The notes: generated from the sequence alone by a model not told the origin. 64,000 nucleotides of DNA from Haemaphysalis longicornis (GCA_013339765.2 CM023449.1:109919849-109983848), one strand, 5' to 3'; numbered from the stretch's first letter, positions 12,721 to 25,700 are shown. Numbers and translations: made by a program.

Positions 12721-13200
12721 AACGTGAGAGTGACGTCACAAGGGAGGCTAAAAAGATACCTCTGTTGACGACCTTTGCAGTGATGAAAGCCGACATGCAG
12801 GCAGACTTTTAGATGCGGCGCATCTCTTGTTCTGAGGCATGTCCCTCCTGCGTCGTCGTCGTCGGTGGCGGCGTCCGTCCGCAGCCCTCCTCCCATCGCC
12901 TCTCCCACAGCTGTGTGCAACACTCTCACTCTGGCGCATTAGCATAACGACAGCTGGTGCGCTTGGTGGGCGCGCGCTTCGCTGCGTTAACGCTGCGTTA
13001 ACAGCTCCTCCGGTGGGCATGTGCGCGCATGCGCAACTCTCATCCGCGGTCTCCTCTCCTTCAAGCGCTTTGAATATAAAGCGGGTATCGCGCCGCGGCG
13101 GTTCAGTCAGCGCTCGCTCTCGCACTTGATGTGACATTGCTTGACTGCTTCGACGTGCTTGACTACTTCGTGCTTGACTGAAATCTTCCAATGAAGAGGT
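12721..13200 (+). promoter_or_regulatory. CpG-rich island with TATA + TCAGT core promoter
   Basis: The block is much richer in CG dinucleotides than its surroundings. It has a TGACGTCA site at 12,731-12,738, a repeated GCTGCGTTAAC near 12,978-13,000, and GCGCATGCGC-like motifs (about 13,022-13,033). TATAAA at 13,075-13,080 is followed 30 bp later by the arthropod initiator TCAGT at 13,103-13,107, which is canonical core-promoter spacing. Transcription would run to the plus side; a GT dinucleotide in AAGAGGTGATG (about 13,194) could be a splice donor. It may be a host promoter or one inside an LTR. No coding product was found downstream. Confidence 0.5.
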
Positions 13201-14310
13201 GATGTAAGCGACGGTCCCTAGCGTGAGTGGTGTGACACAACCCACTATCAGCGTCACCCCCAAGCACTAAAGGCAGCGTTACGACCATCGCATGTGATGG
13301 AAAGGCATCCTACATGTTCACAACACGTTTCACGCGATTTAGAGATTCAATCCAAAGGAAACGCCAATTGAACCCCCAGATCCTCGCATCACACCAGGGT
13401 TCCTTCGCGGGGAGTTGGGGGTAATTTTTACGCCCCTATGGATAATAAACAACGGGCTAAAATGAATACTAAACGGTACATCAACTTGTGTTTCAAGTGA
13501 AGTATCAAACGTTTGTAAGCTCTCGCTGCTTTGTTCGAGGAGCAATGATGCGTTGTTGCTGGGGAAATAAGAAAGCAAAGCTGGAATTTCTCTCACCCTG
13601 TATCCTTTTGTTTTTTCGAGATGCAGCCATTGCGTCAGAAACTAGGAAAGAAGTACCAGCCGCACCAGTGTGTTCTGCAACGTAAACGCTGGCAACGGTA
13701 TCTTTTACGTCTCCGAGCTATGGCGGACCACGGCCCGTCTCTGGCTGAGTATTCGACGTATATGGTTTTTTCACCGACGAAATGAGAAACAGATTTGAAT
13801 TCTCAAGTGGCCCGTGTGCCCGCCCACTCGGGATTCCTAGAACCCATCCAGCCGGCGGCCAGCAAATCGTCTTTTGAAGCAACAAGCGTAGCTTGGAATA
13901 TCAAGTGCGGCCGTCCGGGCTTCAGCTGGCTTCGTCAGGAAGGCGCCTTCATTCACATCGGATGGCGATCTCAGTCATCACATATTATCTTCTCTCGCGC
14001 TGCGCGAACTCAGCATGAAATAAACAGTCTTCAGTGCAGCGACGTCGGCAGTCGTTGTTGCCCGCACTATCCATGGGTCAAACATAACAAGTGCGAGCGA
14101 CGCACGCTTTACGGACTATCAGCTGCGGCTAGAGGCTAACCGGCGAATCGTTCAGCTAACCCCTTGCAGGAAGTTCATTTCACGGGCGATTATGTTCAAA
14201 CCGGGCGCGATTTTCCGGTAGAAACATTTTAAATATAGTGTTATTTCTCCTTCTTCTTTTCCCCCACCGCGCGCGGGGAACAGGAGACTGGTGGCTCGGC
14301 CTGCTCGCTT
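13201..14310. other. no gene recognised
   Basis: There are open frames of up to 114 codons (13795-14139 plus), with no recognisable motif. It adjoins the left direct repeat at about 14,311. Confidence 0.4.
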
Positions 14311-16098
14311 AACCACCTGCAGTGTATCTTTTTCCTTTGCTGATGCTAATAAAGGCACTTTAGCTGCTTTCTGGCAGGTATGTCGCTTGCAACAGCTCCG
14401 CTCTCACCGTCATTGGTTATTGACTTCGCCATTGTTCACCAATGCTTGTGGAAAACGAAACTGAAAGGGTGATGGCTGCCTATGATAGTGAGGAAAACAG
14501 CCTGCCTCGCACTGCAGAAAAGCTATAGTCTCTGTTTTTTAGATAAAATGAGCTCCCGGAAAGCTTTGAGTTACGTTCATTTCACGTGCTCAACAGCTTC
14601 AGAATTGGTTTTTTAGGAAAAGATCGATAGATGCTCCTCCAATGATCTGTCGCCGTTCACCGCTTTTGTGTAACAAGCAATAGTACCCAAATGTGTACGG
14701 GGCGGCTTGATCATTTTTTACGATTCTGGCGTTTCATGCCCCAATAAACAACTGCTAGTTACGAGAATGGCGTTTTTATATCCCCGGCAGCGTAATGCTT
14801 TGATATAGGATATCTTTATTCGAATCTTTAGTGTCCATTTAAACCAGCTCGTACCCAACAATATGATTACACTGATGAAAATCAAGTGTCTAGGTCTATC
14901 ACTTCAGTGTGGGAGTTTATATAAAACTTTAACCATGTTCACTTCGGAGAAATGTAGGGCAAAAAAAAAAGACATCGCTCACTTGCGGCGTCATTAAAAC
15001 AAAATAATTTAATTGGTTATTGACGTTTGTTCAGGTAAAATTTCTGAAACAAAGTGATTACAAATATTTAAAGGCTGAATACTTATCAAGAATTTTGTGA
15101 AAATGCGAAATTTTATATAACTTAAGATTTGTCACAATATAGGTTGTGTAGGGGAAGACCTTTTACAACGTTTTTGAAGTTTTCATTAGATACTTGTCCC
15201 AGCAAAAAGCAGGTGTGTATGTTAACGCACCTGCGATAAATTAACCAATGTCTGAAAAAATATTTCCGCACCGTTCTCTCTGTCATCTGTGTGCATTATT
15301 GTGTGCATCTGCAATATTGAGTTCATACAGCATCATGGGAATATACTAATGACGTTTGACGACTTCAGAACAAGAAGTTTGACTTGACGTTAATTTTACC
15401 TTGTTTTGTTCTTTCCCTCTGTAAGGAGTATATATACAGAAATTTCTCAAGTCTTTTCTAGAAATTCCAGGCCAAAATATTAGTTACGATTTTCGCACTC
15501 GTGCGGGTTACATTTGTAAGCGATAAAAAAGTCGGCATATTGAGGTCGGTACAAAAATTTGAGAATCTGTAAAAACACCCAAGGTATTCCCAAACTAAGA
15601 TTAGTCCCTTGAAGTGACTCCCTAACACTTTTTACAAACGCTTTAACTCTATCATTCGTGTCTTGAAGCGTTCTGAAAGCTATATTTATCGCTATCACGA
15701 AACGGCACTGCGGAATTCGGTCGCCGCAGAAGACCCGCTTTCAGTTTCTGCTTTGCATTTGGGGTTTTGTTTCTAAAGTGGCTGTCGAAAACGTTTATTG
15801 CTGCAACTGAAAGGACGCCCGGCAATAGCTCTTACATTGCTCCAATGAAGTAATTTGACCACTTGAATAACGCCAAGAACTAGAAAGAGGTAAATTTTTT
15901 GAGCAAGCTTTTGGTAACTTCATGGGCATAAAGCAGTAATTTTTGGCTGAGGTACTTCGAGGCCCCCTAATATAAGTACTGGATGCGTTCGTTCACTGCG
16001 TTCTGAAAGCATTTAAGATTTCAAGAAGAGCTTAATTATGTGTTGCCGGGTCACTTTAAGGGCAATTTGGCCGAAACACTGCAACTAGTTCTTAAGTG
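14311..16098 (+). repeat. 1.79-kb direct repeat, left copy (flanks LINE)
   Basis: This aligns end to end with 20,980-22,768 in the same orientation, with roughly 5% substitutions plus small indels judged by eye. Homology starts at AACCACCTG and stops at AACTAGTTCTTAAGTG; the very next bases (ATGATGATGATGG) are the 3' tail of the LINE. A 72-codon minus-strand frame (15480-15698) also occurs in the right copy but is frameshifted there, so coding is doubtful. The right ~100 bp (15,945-16,020) also resemble 61,210-61,320 in inverted orientation. Confidence 0.9.
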
Positions 16099-16270
16099 AT
16101 GATGATGATGGTTTTTGTTTAATGGCGCAAGGCCGACGAGGGCAAAGAGCGCCAGAGAAGTTATTTAATGAAAAGAAGTGATTACCACAAAAGGTAGGTA
16201 TAAAACGTGTAAACTGGACATAGTAAGATCTATAAAGATGATGGTGATGGCTGGTGTATAGGGCCAGATT

Positions 16271-19200
16271 TCATGATGCGTGATAGGAAATGAGGTTTAG
16301 AAAATTGACGTCTGACAAATATTTAAAAACGCGTTTCACAGAAACCATGGCATCGTCACCTAGAAACAGGGATGGGTGTAGGGGAATATGTTGTCTGTAC
16401 AGTTGTCTGAAGTGTTTGTGTCGTGTTGTGTCAAGTGCCTTGCATTGTATGAGTATGTGGACTACGGATAGGCCCTCCCCACACCTGCTACACAGGGGTC
16501 TTGGAGATCCCGTGAGCAGGTGCGAGTGCGTCACATGTGTATGGCCTATCCGTAATCTAGCTAAGGTAACTTCAATGTGCCTGTTGTGTGAGTCAGTTGT
16601 GTATTGTCCCAAGTGTGGTTTTATTACGTGTAGTTTGTTGTCTGTCTGTTCGCTCCAGTCTGCTTGCCAAGTTTTACGGAGTTGTTGTCTAATGTGTGGC
16701 TTGAGGTCTGTGTACGGTAGTGTTGCCATGTCTACTGTGTTTCGGAGTGCAGCATTGGCGGCCATTTCATCCGCCACTTCATTACCGCCAATGCCAGAGT
16801 GGCCTGGCACCCAACACACAGTCACCCCAAGGTTTGAGGAATAAGCTACCATAATTGTTTTGAAGACAAGATTAATGACATGGTTTTTTGATGACTTTCC
16901 GGATGATAATGCACGGACGACGCTCAACGAATCTGTATAAATGACGGATGTAGGAATACGATGTTCAACTATGTGACTTACAACCAGAAATATGCCATAT
17001 CCTTCTGCCGTAAAAATACTTGTATTAACATTCATTGTTCTACATGCTTCAAAATTGGGCCCATGCGCAGCACAAGACACCGCAGTGGACGTTTTAGATG
17101 CATCGCTGAAAAACTCTGCAGCCTTGTATTTATCCTGTATATACATGAAATGCTGCAAAATCCCACTTTTTGGTGTCCTGTTCTTATTGTATTTTAAGAA
17201 AGACAAGTCACATGCAACAGGACGAAGATGCCATGGTGCTACAAGATCGGTGATAGATGACTTGAATGTGTCTACAAAGGAGACCTCATGAATAGTGACC
17301 TCGTCCCTTACTCTGAGCGAGAAGGGAACAGGAATGGATGGGCGATTTAAAAAGAGCTTTGATGTGGATGTATCATTAAAAACCGGTTTAAAAGGATGGT
17401 TGTCCATTGATGAAATTTTAGAGGCATATAACAAGTCAACATAGGTTCGCTGGTGTGATAAGCACCATTTGTCACACTCTGCGTAAAGACTCTGTACAGG
17501 GCTCGTACGGAATGCGCCACAAGAGAGGCGAAGCCCCAAGTGAAGCACTGGGTCGAGCATTTTAAGTGCTGTTTTAGTGGCTGACCCATACACACACTCC
17601 CATAGTCCAATCTAGACCCCACTAGGCTTCTGAAAATACGTAACAGGAGTTGCTTATCCGTTCCATACGACTGGTGGGACAAGATTTTAAGAATGTTGAG
17701 AGCCTTTAGACATTTATGTTTCAATTGTTTAATGTGAGGGATGAACGTAAGCCTTTCATCCAACACCACACCTAAAAACTTGTATTCCTTCCTCACAGGA
17801 ATGGATACGCCATTAAGGATAATGTCTGGGTCCGGATGGATCCCACGCCTCCTGGAGAAGACAACACAGGTGCTTTTTTCTGGGTTAAGTTTAAAACCGT
17901 TCTTGTCTGCCCAGCTGGCAAGTTTTTTGACACCGAGCTGGACTTGACGCTCACAGATGGACATATTACATGATTTAAAAGATACCTGGATGTCGTCTAC
18001 ATACATTGAATAAGAAATTGTAGGTGGCAGTGCCTTCCCAAGGGAGTTCATCTTAACTATGAACAGAGTGCAGCTTAGCACTCCACCTTGCGGAACGCCG
18101 TTTTCTTGCACATGAACTCTTGAGAGTGCGCTACCTACTCTCACGCGAAACGTTCTTTCGGACAAATAACTAGCAAGGGTGTTGAGCATATGGCCCGAAA
18201 CACCGAAAGACTTTAGGTCACAGAGGATCCCGTAACGCCAAGCGGTGTCATAGGCCTTCTCAAGGTCAAAAAATACCGTTGTGCAAAACTGCTTGTGAAT
18301 GAAGGCGTCCTTTATATAGGACTCGAGCGCGACGAGTTGGTCGTTGGTGGACCGCCCCGCCCTGAAGCCTGCCTGGCAGCTCTCGAGAAGACCATTGTAC
18401 TCAAGAAAGTACATGAGTCTCCTGTTTATCATCTTCTCGAGGAGCTTGCACAGGCAGCTTGTGAGGGCGATGGGCCGATAGCTAGCGGGAGAGGAAGGGT
18501 CCTTTCCTTCCTTCAGGAAAGCCACTACTATGGCCTCCTCTCCAAGAGCGAGGAATGTGCCCCGAAAGCCATATGTTGTTGTATAGATGTAGGAGTGTTT
18601 CAAGAGTGTCTGGGTGTAGGTGTTGTATCATGGTGTATGTGATTTTGTCTGCACCTGGAGCTGAAGTCTCGCATGCGTTCAGAGCAACCTTCAGCTCATG
18701 AATTGAAAAAGGAGAATTGTAAGAAGTGTGCGACTTGTTGTTATCACGCAGGGACTTCTTTTCTACAGATGTCTTGTGTTTCATGAAAGTTTTTGTGTAG
18801 TGTGCTGAACTGGACACGTGTTCGAAGTGTTGTGCAAGTGTGTTAGCCTGGTCTTCCAGTGTGTCCCCTGTTGTACTAACAAGGGGCAGGCTGTGTGTCT
18901 GTTGTCCTTTTAGTTTTCGTATTCGTGTCCAGACTTTGTGTGTGTCGGTGTATGAGTTGATGGAAGTGAGGAAGGTGCGCCAACTCTCCCTTTTCGCCTC
19001 ACGACGCACTCGCTTCCCAAGAGCCTTTGCCCGTTTAAACGAAATGAGGTTATCTGACGTGGGGTACCGGCGAAGGACACCCCTCGCCTTGTTCTGGGCC
19101 TCTCGCGCCCGCCTGCAGTCCTCGTTCCACCAGGGCCTCCTTGGGTTGCGGGACGCACTGGAGGCCTGGGGCATGGACTTTTCGGCGGCGTCGACTATGT

Positions 19201-20001
19201 GCGCCGTGACGAGTTGGGCTGCTTCCTCAACGTGTAGGTGTTTTATGGTTGTGTGGTGTAGTTTAGATGTTTCTGTGAATGTACTCCAGTTTGCTTTTGA
19301 TTCATTAAACCTGTTATGGAAAGATGGACTGCATGGGCCTTTACCTATGTATGTTAGGGATGTGGGGAAGTGGTCACTACCATATGGGTCCGTGCCCACG
19401 CCCCACTCAAGACATGGAAATAGAATTGCAGAACCAATAGCCAAGTCGAGATGTGAGTACGTATTATGTCCTAAGTTATGGTATGTAGGCTGTTTTTGGT
19501 TGAACAGGCATGCTCCTGAAGATGTAAGAAATTTCTCTATCAGGCGACCTCGGGCATCCGTTCTGGAGGAGCCCCAAAGAGAGTTGTGTGCATTAAGGTC
19601 GCCTGTTAGGATGTACGGTTCGGGCAGCTGGTCGACCAGCGCCTCGAAGTCAGAGCTCAAAAGTGTGACATCAGGAGGAATGTATATGGAGCATACCGTT
19701 ATCAACCTATTAAAATTATTGTGCGTATTGCTACAGCCTCAAGGACGGTGTTGAGAGCGACAGGGTGGCATGCTAGGGATTTCCGGGCTATTATGGCTAC
19801 ACCGCCCGAAGAGTGTGTGCAGCCATCCCTGTCCTTTCTGAAGACCATGTACCTATTTAAGAAATTTGTGTGCTTGGAATTCAAATGCGTCTCCTGAAGA
19901 CACATCACACTTGGCTGATTAGCATGCAGTATTTCGTATACATCGTCAAGATTTTAAAGAAGCCCTCTACAGTTCCATTGAATTATGTTTTCTCTTCCCA
20001 T
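16271..20001 (-). pseudogene. LINE ORF2: endonuclease-RT-RNase H polyprotein
   Basis: The ATG at 20,001 opens the apurinic-like endonuclease (IIQWNCRGL, CLQETHL, LTGDLNAHNSLWGSS, GSDHFPTSL; about 20,001-19,300). The RT (about 18,600-17,650) shows RPIALTSCLCKLLEKM, DLEKAYDTAWR, NGVPQGGVLS and the catalytic YVDD box (about 17,990-18,000). RNase H (about 17,150-16,750) keeps its acidic residues in FFSDASK, TAEGYG, YTDSLSVV and GNEVADEMAA. A CxxC...H....C motif (CSRCGEGLSVVHILIQC) lies near the end. An in-frame TAA interrupts the start (GLL*NLDD), and frame changes occur near 19,703, between 18,480 and 18,600, and near 17,590. ORF2 would encode about 1,240 residues, normal for the family. It nicks target DNA and copies the element RNA at the break. 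Confidence 0.93.
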
Positions 20002-20038
20002 TATTTAGTGTGAGAGCTACTGGAGTGTGTGTGTTTGT

Positions 20039-20915
20039 TTATGTGTCGTCTTTCGGGGCTGTGACTCTCGCCTTTTTTGGCTTGTCGGGAGGCTTTGGCG
20101 TCGGGACGCGTTCCTTGCGCTGCGTTGCAGGCAGGAACGGCCCGACATCCATCTCGTCGTCGGATGTCCGAGGGGTGCCCGACGGACCGGGCCCCCTGGA
20201 CTTGGCCCCCCCTCGGGAGCCCTTCGTTTGAGCCGCCACCGCCGAGGGCGTCCGGGGCGCCAGAGGTGGCACAGGCGGTGCGGTGGCGGTGGGAACCGGT
20301 GCGGGGCCCGTGGTGTCCATCACCTCTGTACCCTCCAACGCACTGGAGGGCGGGGAGACAGAGGCGGGAGCGGCACCGGTCCCGACGGAAGAGGTTGCCA
20401 CCACAACCGCTGCTGCCTCAGCAAGCGGCGTGGTGGCGGGTTGGGCTGCCAGAGGCAACCCAGGGGGGGGGGGGGGGGGGCGAGGGACCAGGTCAGACTC
20501 GCTGAACTGGGTCCCTGTGGAAACGAGACGCCGCTCCGCCCCCCGGCGAGCCGCGTCGGCGTACCTCCCCAGGGGGGAAAAAGGCGAACCTCTTTCGCGC
20601 CTCTGGGAAGGTGATGTTTTCAGTGACTTTGATGTTGATGATTTTCTTTTCTAGTTGAAATTTTTCGCACTTGCGGGAGTATGCCGCATGCGGCCCCCCG
20701 CAGTTTACACAAGTGAGAGTTTCGGCTGAGCAGTTCTCGCTCGGATGATCGTGCGCCGCGCACTTTGCACACGTCGTTCGGCCACGTGTGTTGTTCCTTT
20801 TCTGTACCATATAAGAAAATACTGTATCTTTTTTTTTTTTTCTTTTCATTTGATTTTGTGGTGTGTGCTGCTCCCGACTTCGGTACAATCTACTTTGGGA
20901 GGAAGGGCCTCGTCA
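20039..20915 (-). pseudogene. LINE ORF1: gag-like zinc-knuckle protein (partial)
   Basis: The minus-strand frame from about 20,912 carries two zinc knuckles, CAKCAAHDHPSENC (CX2CX4HX4C) and CVNCGGPHAAYSRKC (CX2CX3HX6C). A basic segment ending FPEARKRF follows, then a Pro/Ala-rich tail ending at a stop at 20,039. Proteins of this type coat the LINE RNA. An 18-nt G run (plus strand, about 20,463-20,480) lies where the frame changes, so the break may be real slippage or a homopolymer assembly error. The N-terminal region is missing and a stop lies at 20,913. The ORF2 start is 38 bp downstream. Confidence 0.85.
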
Positions 20916-20979
20916 GGCTGTAGCCTTTTGCCCTCCACCTTATGTGTATATGTTACGTTCATCTCTTGAAATCTTCAAA

Positions 20980-22768
20980 AACCACCTGTAGTTTATCTTG
21001 TTCCCTTTGCTGATAGCTAATTAAAGGCGCTTTAGCTTGCTTTCTGCAGGTATATCGCTTTGCAACAGCTCCGCTCTCACCGTCGTTGGTTATTGACTTC
21101 GCCATTTGTTCACCAATGCTTGTGAAAAACGAAACTGAAAGGGTGATGGCTGCCTATGATAGTGAGTAAAACAGCCTGCCTCGCCCTGCAGAAAAGCTGT
21201 AGTCTCTGTTTTTTAGATAAAATGAGCTCGCGGAAAGCTTTGAGTTACGTTCATTTCACGTGCTCAACAGCTTCAGAATTGGTTTTCAGGAAAAGATCGA
21301 TAGATGCTCCTCCAATGATCTGTCGCCATTCACCGCTTCTGTGTAACAAGCAATAGTACCCAAATGTGTACGGGGCGGCTTGATCATTTTTTACGTTTCT
21401 GGCGTTTCCTGCCCCAATAAACAACTGCTAGTTACGACAATGGCGTTTTTATATCCCCGGCAGCGTAATGCTTTATATAGGATATCTTTATTCAAATCTT
21501 TAGTGTCCATTTAAACCAGCTCGTACCCAACAATACGATTACACTGCTGAAAATCAAGTGTCTAGGTCTATAACTTCAGTGTGGGAGTTTATATAAAACT
21601 TTAACCATGTTCACTTCGGAGAAATGTAGGGCAAAAAAAAAGACATCGCTCACTTGCGGCGTCATTAAAACAAAATAATTAAATTAGTTATTGACGTTTG
21701 TTTAGGTTAAAATTTCTGAAACAAAGTGATTACAAATATTTAAAGGCTGAATACTTATCGAGAATTTTGTGAAACTGCGAAATTTACTATAAAGTATGAT
21801 TTGTCTTAATATAGGTTGAGTAGGGGAAGACCTTTTACAACATTTTTGAAGTTCGCATTACATACTCGTCTCAGCAAAAAGCAGGTGTGTATGTTAACGC
21901 ACCTGCGATAAATTAACCAATGTCTGAAAAAATATTTCCGCACTGTTCTCTCTGTCATCTGTGTGCATTCTTTATTTCAGCAATATTGAGTTCACACAGC
22001 ATCATAGGAATATACTAATGACGTTTCAAGACTTCAGAACAAGCAGTTTGACTTAGCGTTAATTTTACCTTATTTTGTTCTTTCCCTCTCTAAGGAGTAT
22101 ATATACAGAAATTTCTCACGTCTTTTCTAGAAATGTTAAGCGAAAAAATTAATAAGGATTTTCGCCCTCGTGCGGGTTACATTTGTAAGCGATAAAAAAA
22201 TCGGCGTATTGAGGTCGGTACAAAAAAATTGAGAATTTGTAAAAACTCCCAAGGTATTCCGAAACTAAGAATCGTCCCTTGAAGTGACTCTCTAACACTT
22301 TCTACAAATGCTTTAACTCTATCATTCGTGTCTTGAAGCGTTCTGAAAACTATAGTTATCGCTATCACGAAACCGCACAGCGAAATTTGGTCGCCGCAGA
22401 AGACCCGCCTTTAGTTTCTGCTTTGCTTTTGGGGGTTTTGTTCTAAGGTGGCTGTCGAAAACGTTTATTGCTGCAACAGAAAGGACCCCCCGCAATAGCT
22501 CTTGCATTGCTCCGATGAAGTAATTTGACTACTTGAATAACGCAAAGAACTAGAAAGAGGTAAATTTTTTAGCAAGCTTTTGGTAACTTCACGGGCATAA
22601 AGCAGTAATTTTTGGCATAGGTACTTTGATAACCCCCTAATCTAAGTACTGGATGCGTTTGTTCACTACGTTCTGAAAGCATTTACGATTTCAAGAAGAG
22701 CTTAAAAATGTGTTGCCGGGTCACTTAAGGGCAATTTGGCCTGAACACTGCCAACTAGTTCTTAAGTG
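20980..22768 (+). repeat. 1.79-kb direct repeat, right copy
   Basis: Full-length partner of 14,311-16,098, of nearly equal length (1,789 against 1,788 bp). Its left edge touches the 5' end of the LINE. After its right edge (CTTAAGTG at 22,761-22,768) the sequence continues TGAAGTTCAGG, whereas in the left copy the LINE tail follows. No coding content is conserved. Confidence 0.9.
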
Positions 22769-25700
22769 TGAAGTTCAGGTTAACATACCCAGAAAAACCA
22801 TGCTCAATGCTCGAAATGGCAAGCGGAATAATCGGGAAATTTCGGATTTTTCGAAGAAAACATACACTCTGAGTAGAGAAGAAAGGAGGAATTGTGCTTT
22901 GTGAATTCGTAATTACCTCGCCACCGTTGAGATGTCAAAGTGTTTTTTGTTGATATTTGAAGTCCAAAGAATCTCTGAAAATTGGTTTTAGGGTTTTGCA
23001 AAACTAACGGTGCGGGTTTTCATTTTTCGAGCCAAATTGGTGTGTTCTTAAAATAGGCCGTGTACGTTTCATTTATTCATATATCCAATTGTTTTGCCTG
23101 AGTGCTGTTAGTAATGAAAGTCCTGAAAACTTATTTCAAGGATTCATCCCTGCGTCGAAGCTAATAGGGCGAAAAACTTCCGTCCCTGATAGGCCGGAGA
23201 AAGGTTTCGAATAGGTGATGTCAGCCATATTAGACCAGACAACCTGCTGGTTCCAGAGAGCTCCAAGTTGAGAAGAAACTTCCTATGAAGCTGAAGCAGC
23301 TCAATATTCCTTTTTTTTCAGAAATTACACAACCCTCATAGAGAAAAAGCATTAAAATATTTTCCAGAACTTTCTCTTTCCATCTCATTGCCGTTGACAT
23401 ATATGAAATGGTATTTGTATGTATAGGTTACCACTATAAATGTCCAGAACTTACATCGTTTTTTTTATCCTCAGAATAGGGATGTAATGATAGTTTGGTA
23501 AATAAACTTACGTGTTTTTAGTGTTTTCTCAATAACTATTCGGCTGTTGATATTGCCAATTAGTTTTTTGCTTGGGCTACCCATAATAATTTCCGAAAAT
23601 CAATTTGAGGTGTGTTCTAGGAACCGTACGAAGGGAGAAGAAATTGTTAAAATCAGCCCCTTCTCGGAAGTGGAGTTCGGTTCAATTTTCCCGCTTTTTG
23701 AGTAGCGCACTCCGTCTATTCGGACATTCTGTAACCACAAGCCCCGCGTAGAAGCACATGTTATTTATTATAAAACTTTGATGGTAATTCATACTACCCA
23801 CTGCGATAATACTTCCCTTTGGTAAGCAGTCATTTGAGCGCACTGTTTTGGCTCCCAGAAGCATCCCATATATTGAACACCGGTGGGAGATCGCAATTGT
23901 GTAGAACTCCACGGAGAAATAATTAGGATAGCTAAGGAATACCTCAACACGTGTTGTACCCATTAGTTTTATAAGTAGAGTGGCCCATCCTGGTATAACC
24001 GGGTACTACGGCTAGTGAATAAATAAATTTACTGAACACTTCATTGCACGTTATCTTTCCGCTCGCAAAAAAACACAACAAATCAACGCTTATCGCAAAC
24101 TTAAAGTGCCTCAAACTGCCTCTGCTTTACGTAACCCCTTTAGGTCTCCGAATTCAGCCAAAAAATAAAATTTATAATTAAGCTCGACTACCGCATGTCT
24201 GCACTAATGTACCAATTTGTGCGAATAAGTCCGAGAAATTGCCGAAGCTGCGGTCAACACGTCTGTTGCGCACCATTAGGTCCGATTCAATCACAGATTT
24301 TTGGAGCTAAAACTAATGCACCCCACACACCTCTTTAATAAATTTACATGTAACCATAGACCGCCTAAAAGGCCTCGTGAACACAACCCTGGCTCATAGC
24401 ATCTTGTCATGCTTAAAACTGATGGTGTAACATCTAAACTGTCTATAACCTCGCTCCTGGCCGCATTACCTACAAAGCGCCTTGCATAATCAAACATTCA
24501 TCTTTTGTGGACCTCAGCAAGATTACCGCGCTGACAATACGTAATGAGGCCGCAGATAACTTGAGGTCAAGCAATAGCCTGTCGGCATCTATCCTTGCTG
24601 CCCCGTAATTAGTTCGTCGCTCGTACGATCTGATAAGACCCCGGAAAGCTTACCCCAACGACGATAGAAAGCTTAGTAAGAGGCGTAGTTTCCACCACAG
24701 GTGATTACCGGGAGACGAATGGTAGCGTCGCAATGCAAGAGGTAACTAGCAATACTTAATTTGGGTCTGACGTCTTTTACACGGCACTGATACGTTCCAC
24801 TACATATAGAAATGAAGTTCTTATGGTAATTTGTGTACATGTTTATGGGCGGTACAATGACATTGCAGTACGTGAACGTCATGATGAGCCACCGCTAAGT
24901 ACCGCAGCACTTGCTTCCGACGTGTTTTATTTCAGTCCCGTGAATAGCTCTTTCTGAATTCCCCTGTCTCGTTGTGCCATCTAGCTATCTGCCCGCCCTC
25001 CCTGCTTGTCGTCTTTTCAGATATCATCGGTCTCTTGGTATCACCAGAAAAGACGGGACTGTTAATATTAGGTACATTCTGCTTTTCGGGAAATCGCGCT
25101 TTATCGAACGTTGGTTGCGCTTGGTCTTGAAGCAAGCCACCAGATTTCCTCAAACATACATCTACAAGCTACTGCAAAACAGTAGCCCGTTTGCGCCGTA
25201 TCCCTGTTCAAATTAAACGCCACTCGACTGGAAATCACGGATTTCCAAACGAATTCGACTGAAATACTAATGAATAAAACTTTAAATGGTTGTTCCACGA
25301 ATTGCATCCGCTCTTGATGAAAGCGTTCGTTGTTTCCTTTGTGGCGTCAATGTTTATTGATTAGTCTTCTTCTTTTTTGTATTGCTTGTCTTATTGCTTT
25401 TATAGTGCTTTATCACCTCACTTCAGAACCGCCACATCACATACACCGTTTCGCCGCTATAACTGCGCTTCTGACTTCATTCTTGGAACCATGCAGCCAT
25501 TCCTCGCCGAAACTTCGCACACCCGTGATATGAATCTTCATGGTAATGGCGTTACGCTGGCGACTCAGGCGCATGCGAGTAATAGCTGTTGAGCGGGAAA
25601 AGCAACACTTCATATTTCTTCGAAAGGTTCCGCGTGCAACGGCACACAACGACCACTTTTCTCGGTCAAGTGGCATTCTTTACACTTATCACTTTGAATG

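Larger units (their letters stand above)
16099..20979 (-). mobile_element. I-clade non-LTR retrotransposon (LINE), 5'-truncated
   Basis: In minus-strand order the element holds the C-terminal half of a gag-like ORF1, a short spacer, ORF2 (endonuclease, reverse transcriptase, RNase H, zinc-binding C-terminus), a ~170-bp 3' UTR and a (CAT)n tail at 16,099-16,110. RT plus RNase H with a CCHC-bearing ORF1 is the architecture of I-superfamily LINEs. ORF1 lacks its N-terminal part, so the copy is 5'-truncated near 20,979. The coding regions carry a few frameshifts and one stop but are otherwise well preserved, so it is probably a fairly recent copy. Both ends abut the 1.79-kb direct repeats. Confidence 0.92.

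Noticed and set aside
12748..13263. 171-codon minus-strand frame in GC-rich DNA
   Set aside because: It overlaps a 96-codon plus-strand frame and a CpG-rich promoter block. Composition alone explains the lack of stops, and no domain is visible.
16290..16844. 184-codon plus-strand open frame
   Set aside because: Antisense to the LINE RNase H and C-terminal region.
18840..19754. 304-codon plus-strand open frame
   Set aside because: It is antisense to the LINE endonuclease/RT coding region and has no motif of its own; the minus-strand reading is clearly the real one.
14311..22768. LTR retrotransposon with 1.79-kb LTRs
   Set aside because: The interior is a complete LINE 3' portion with no primer binding site, polypurine tract, protease or integrase, and the repeats lack TG...CA ends.
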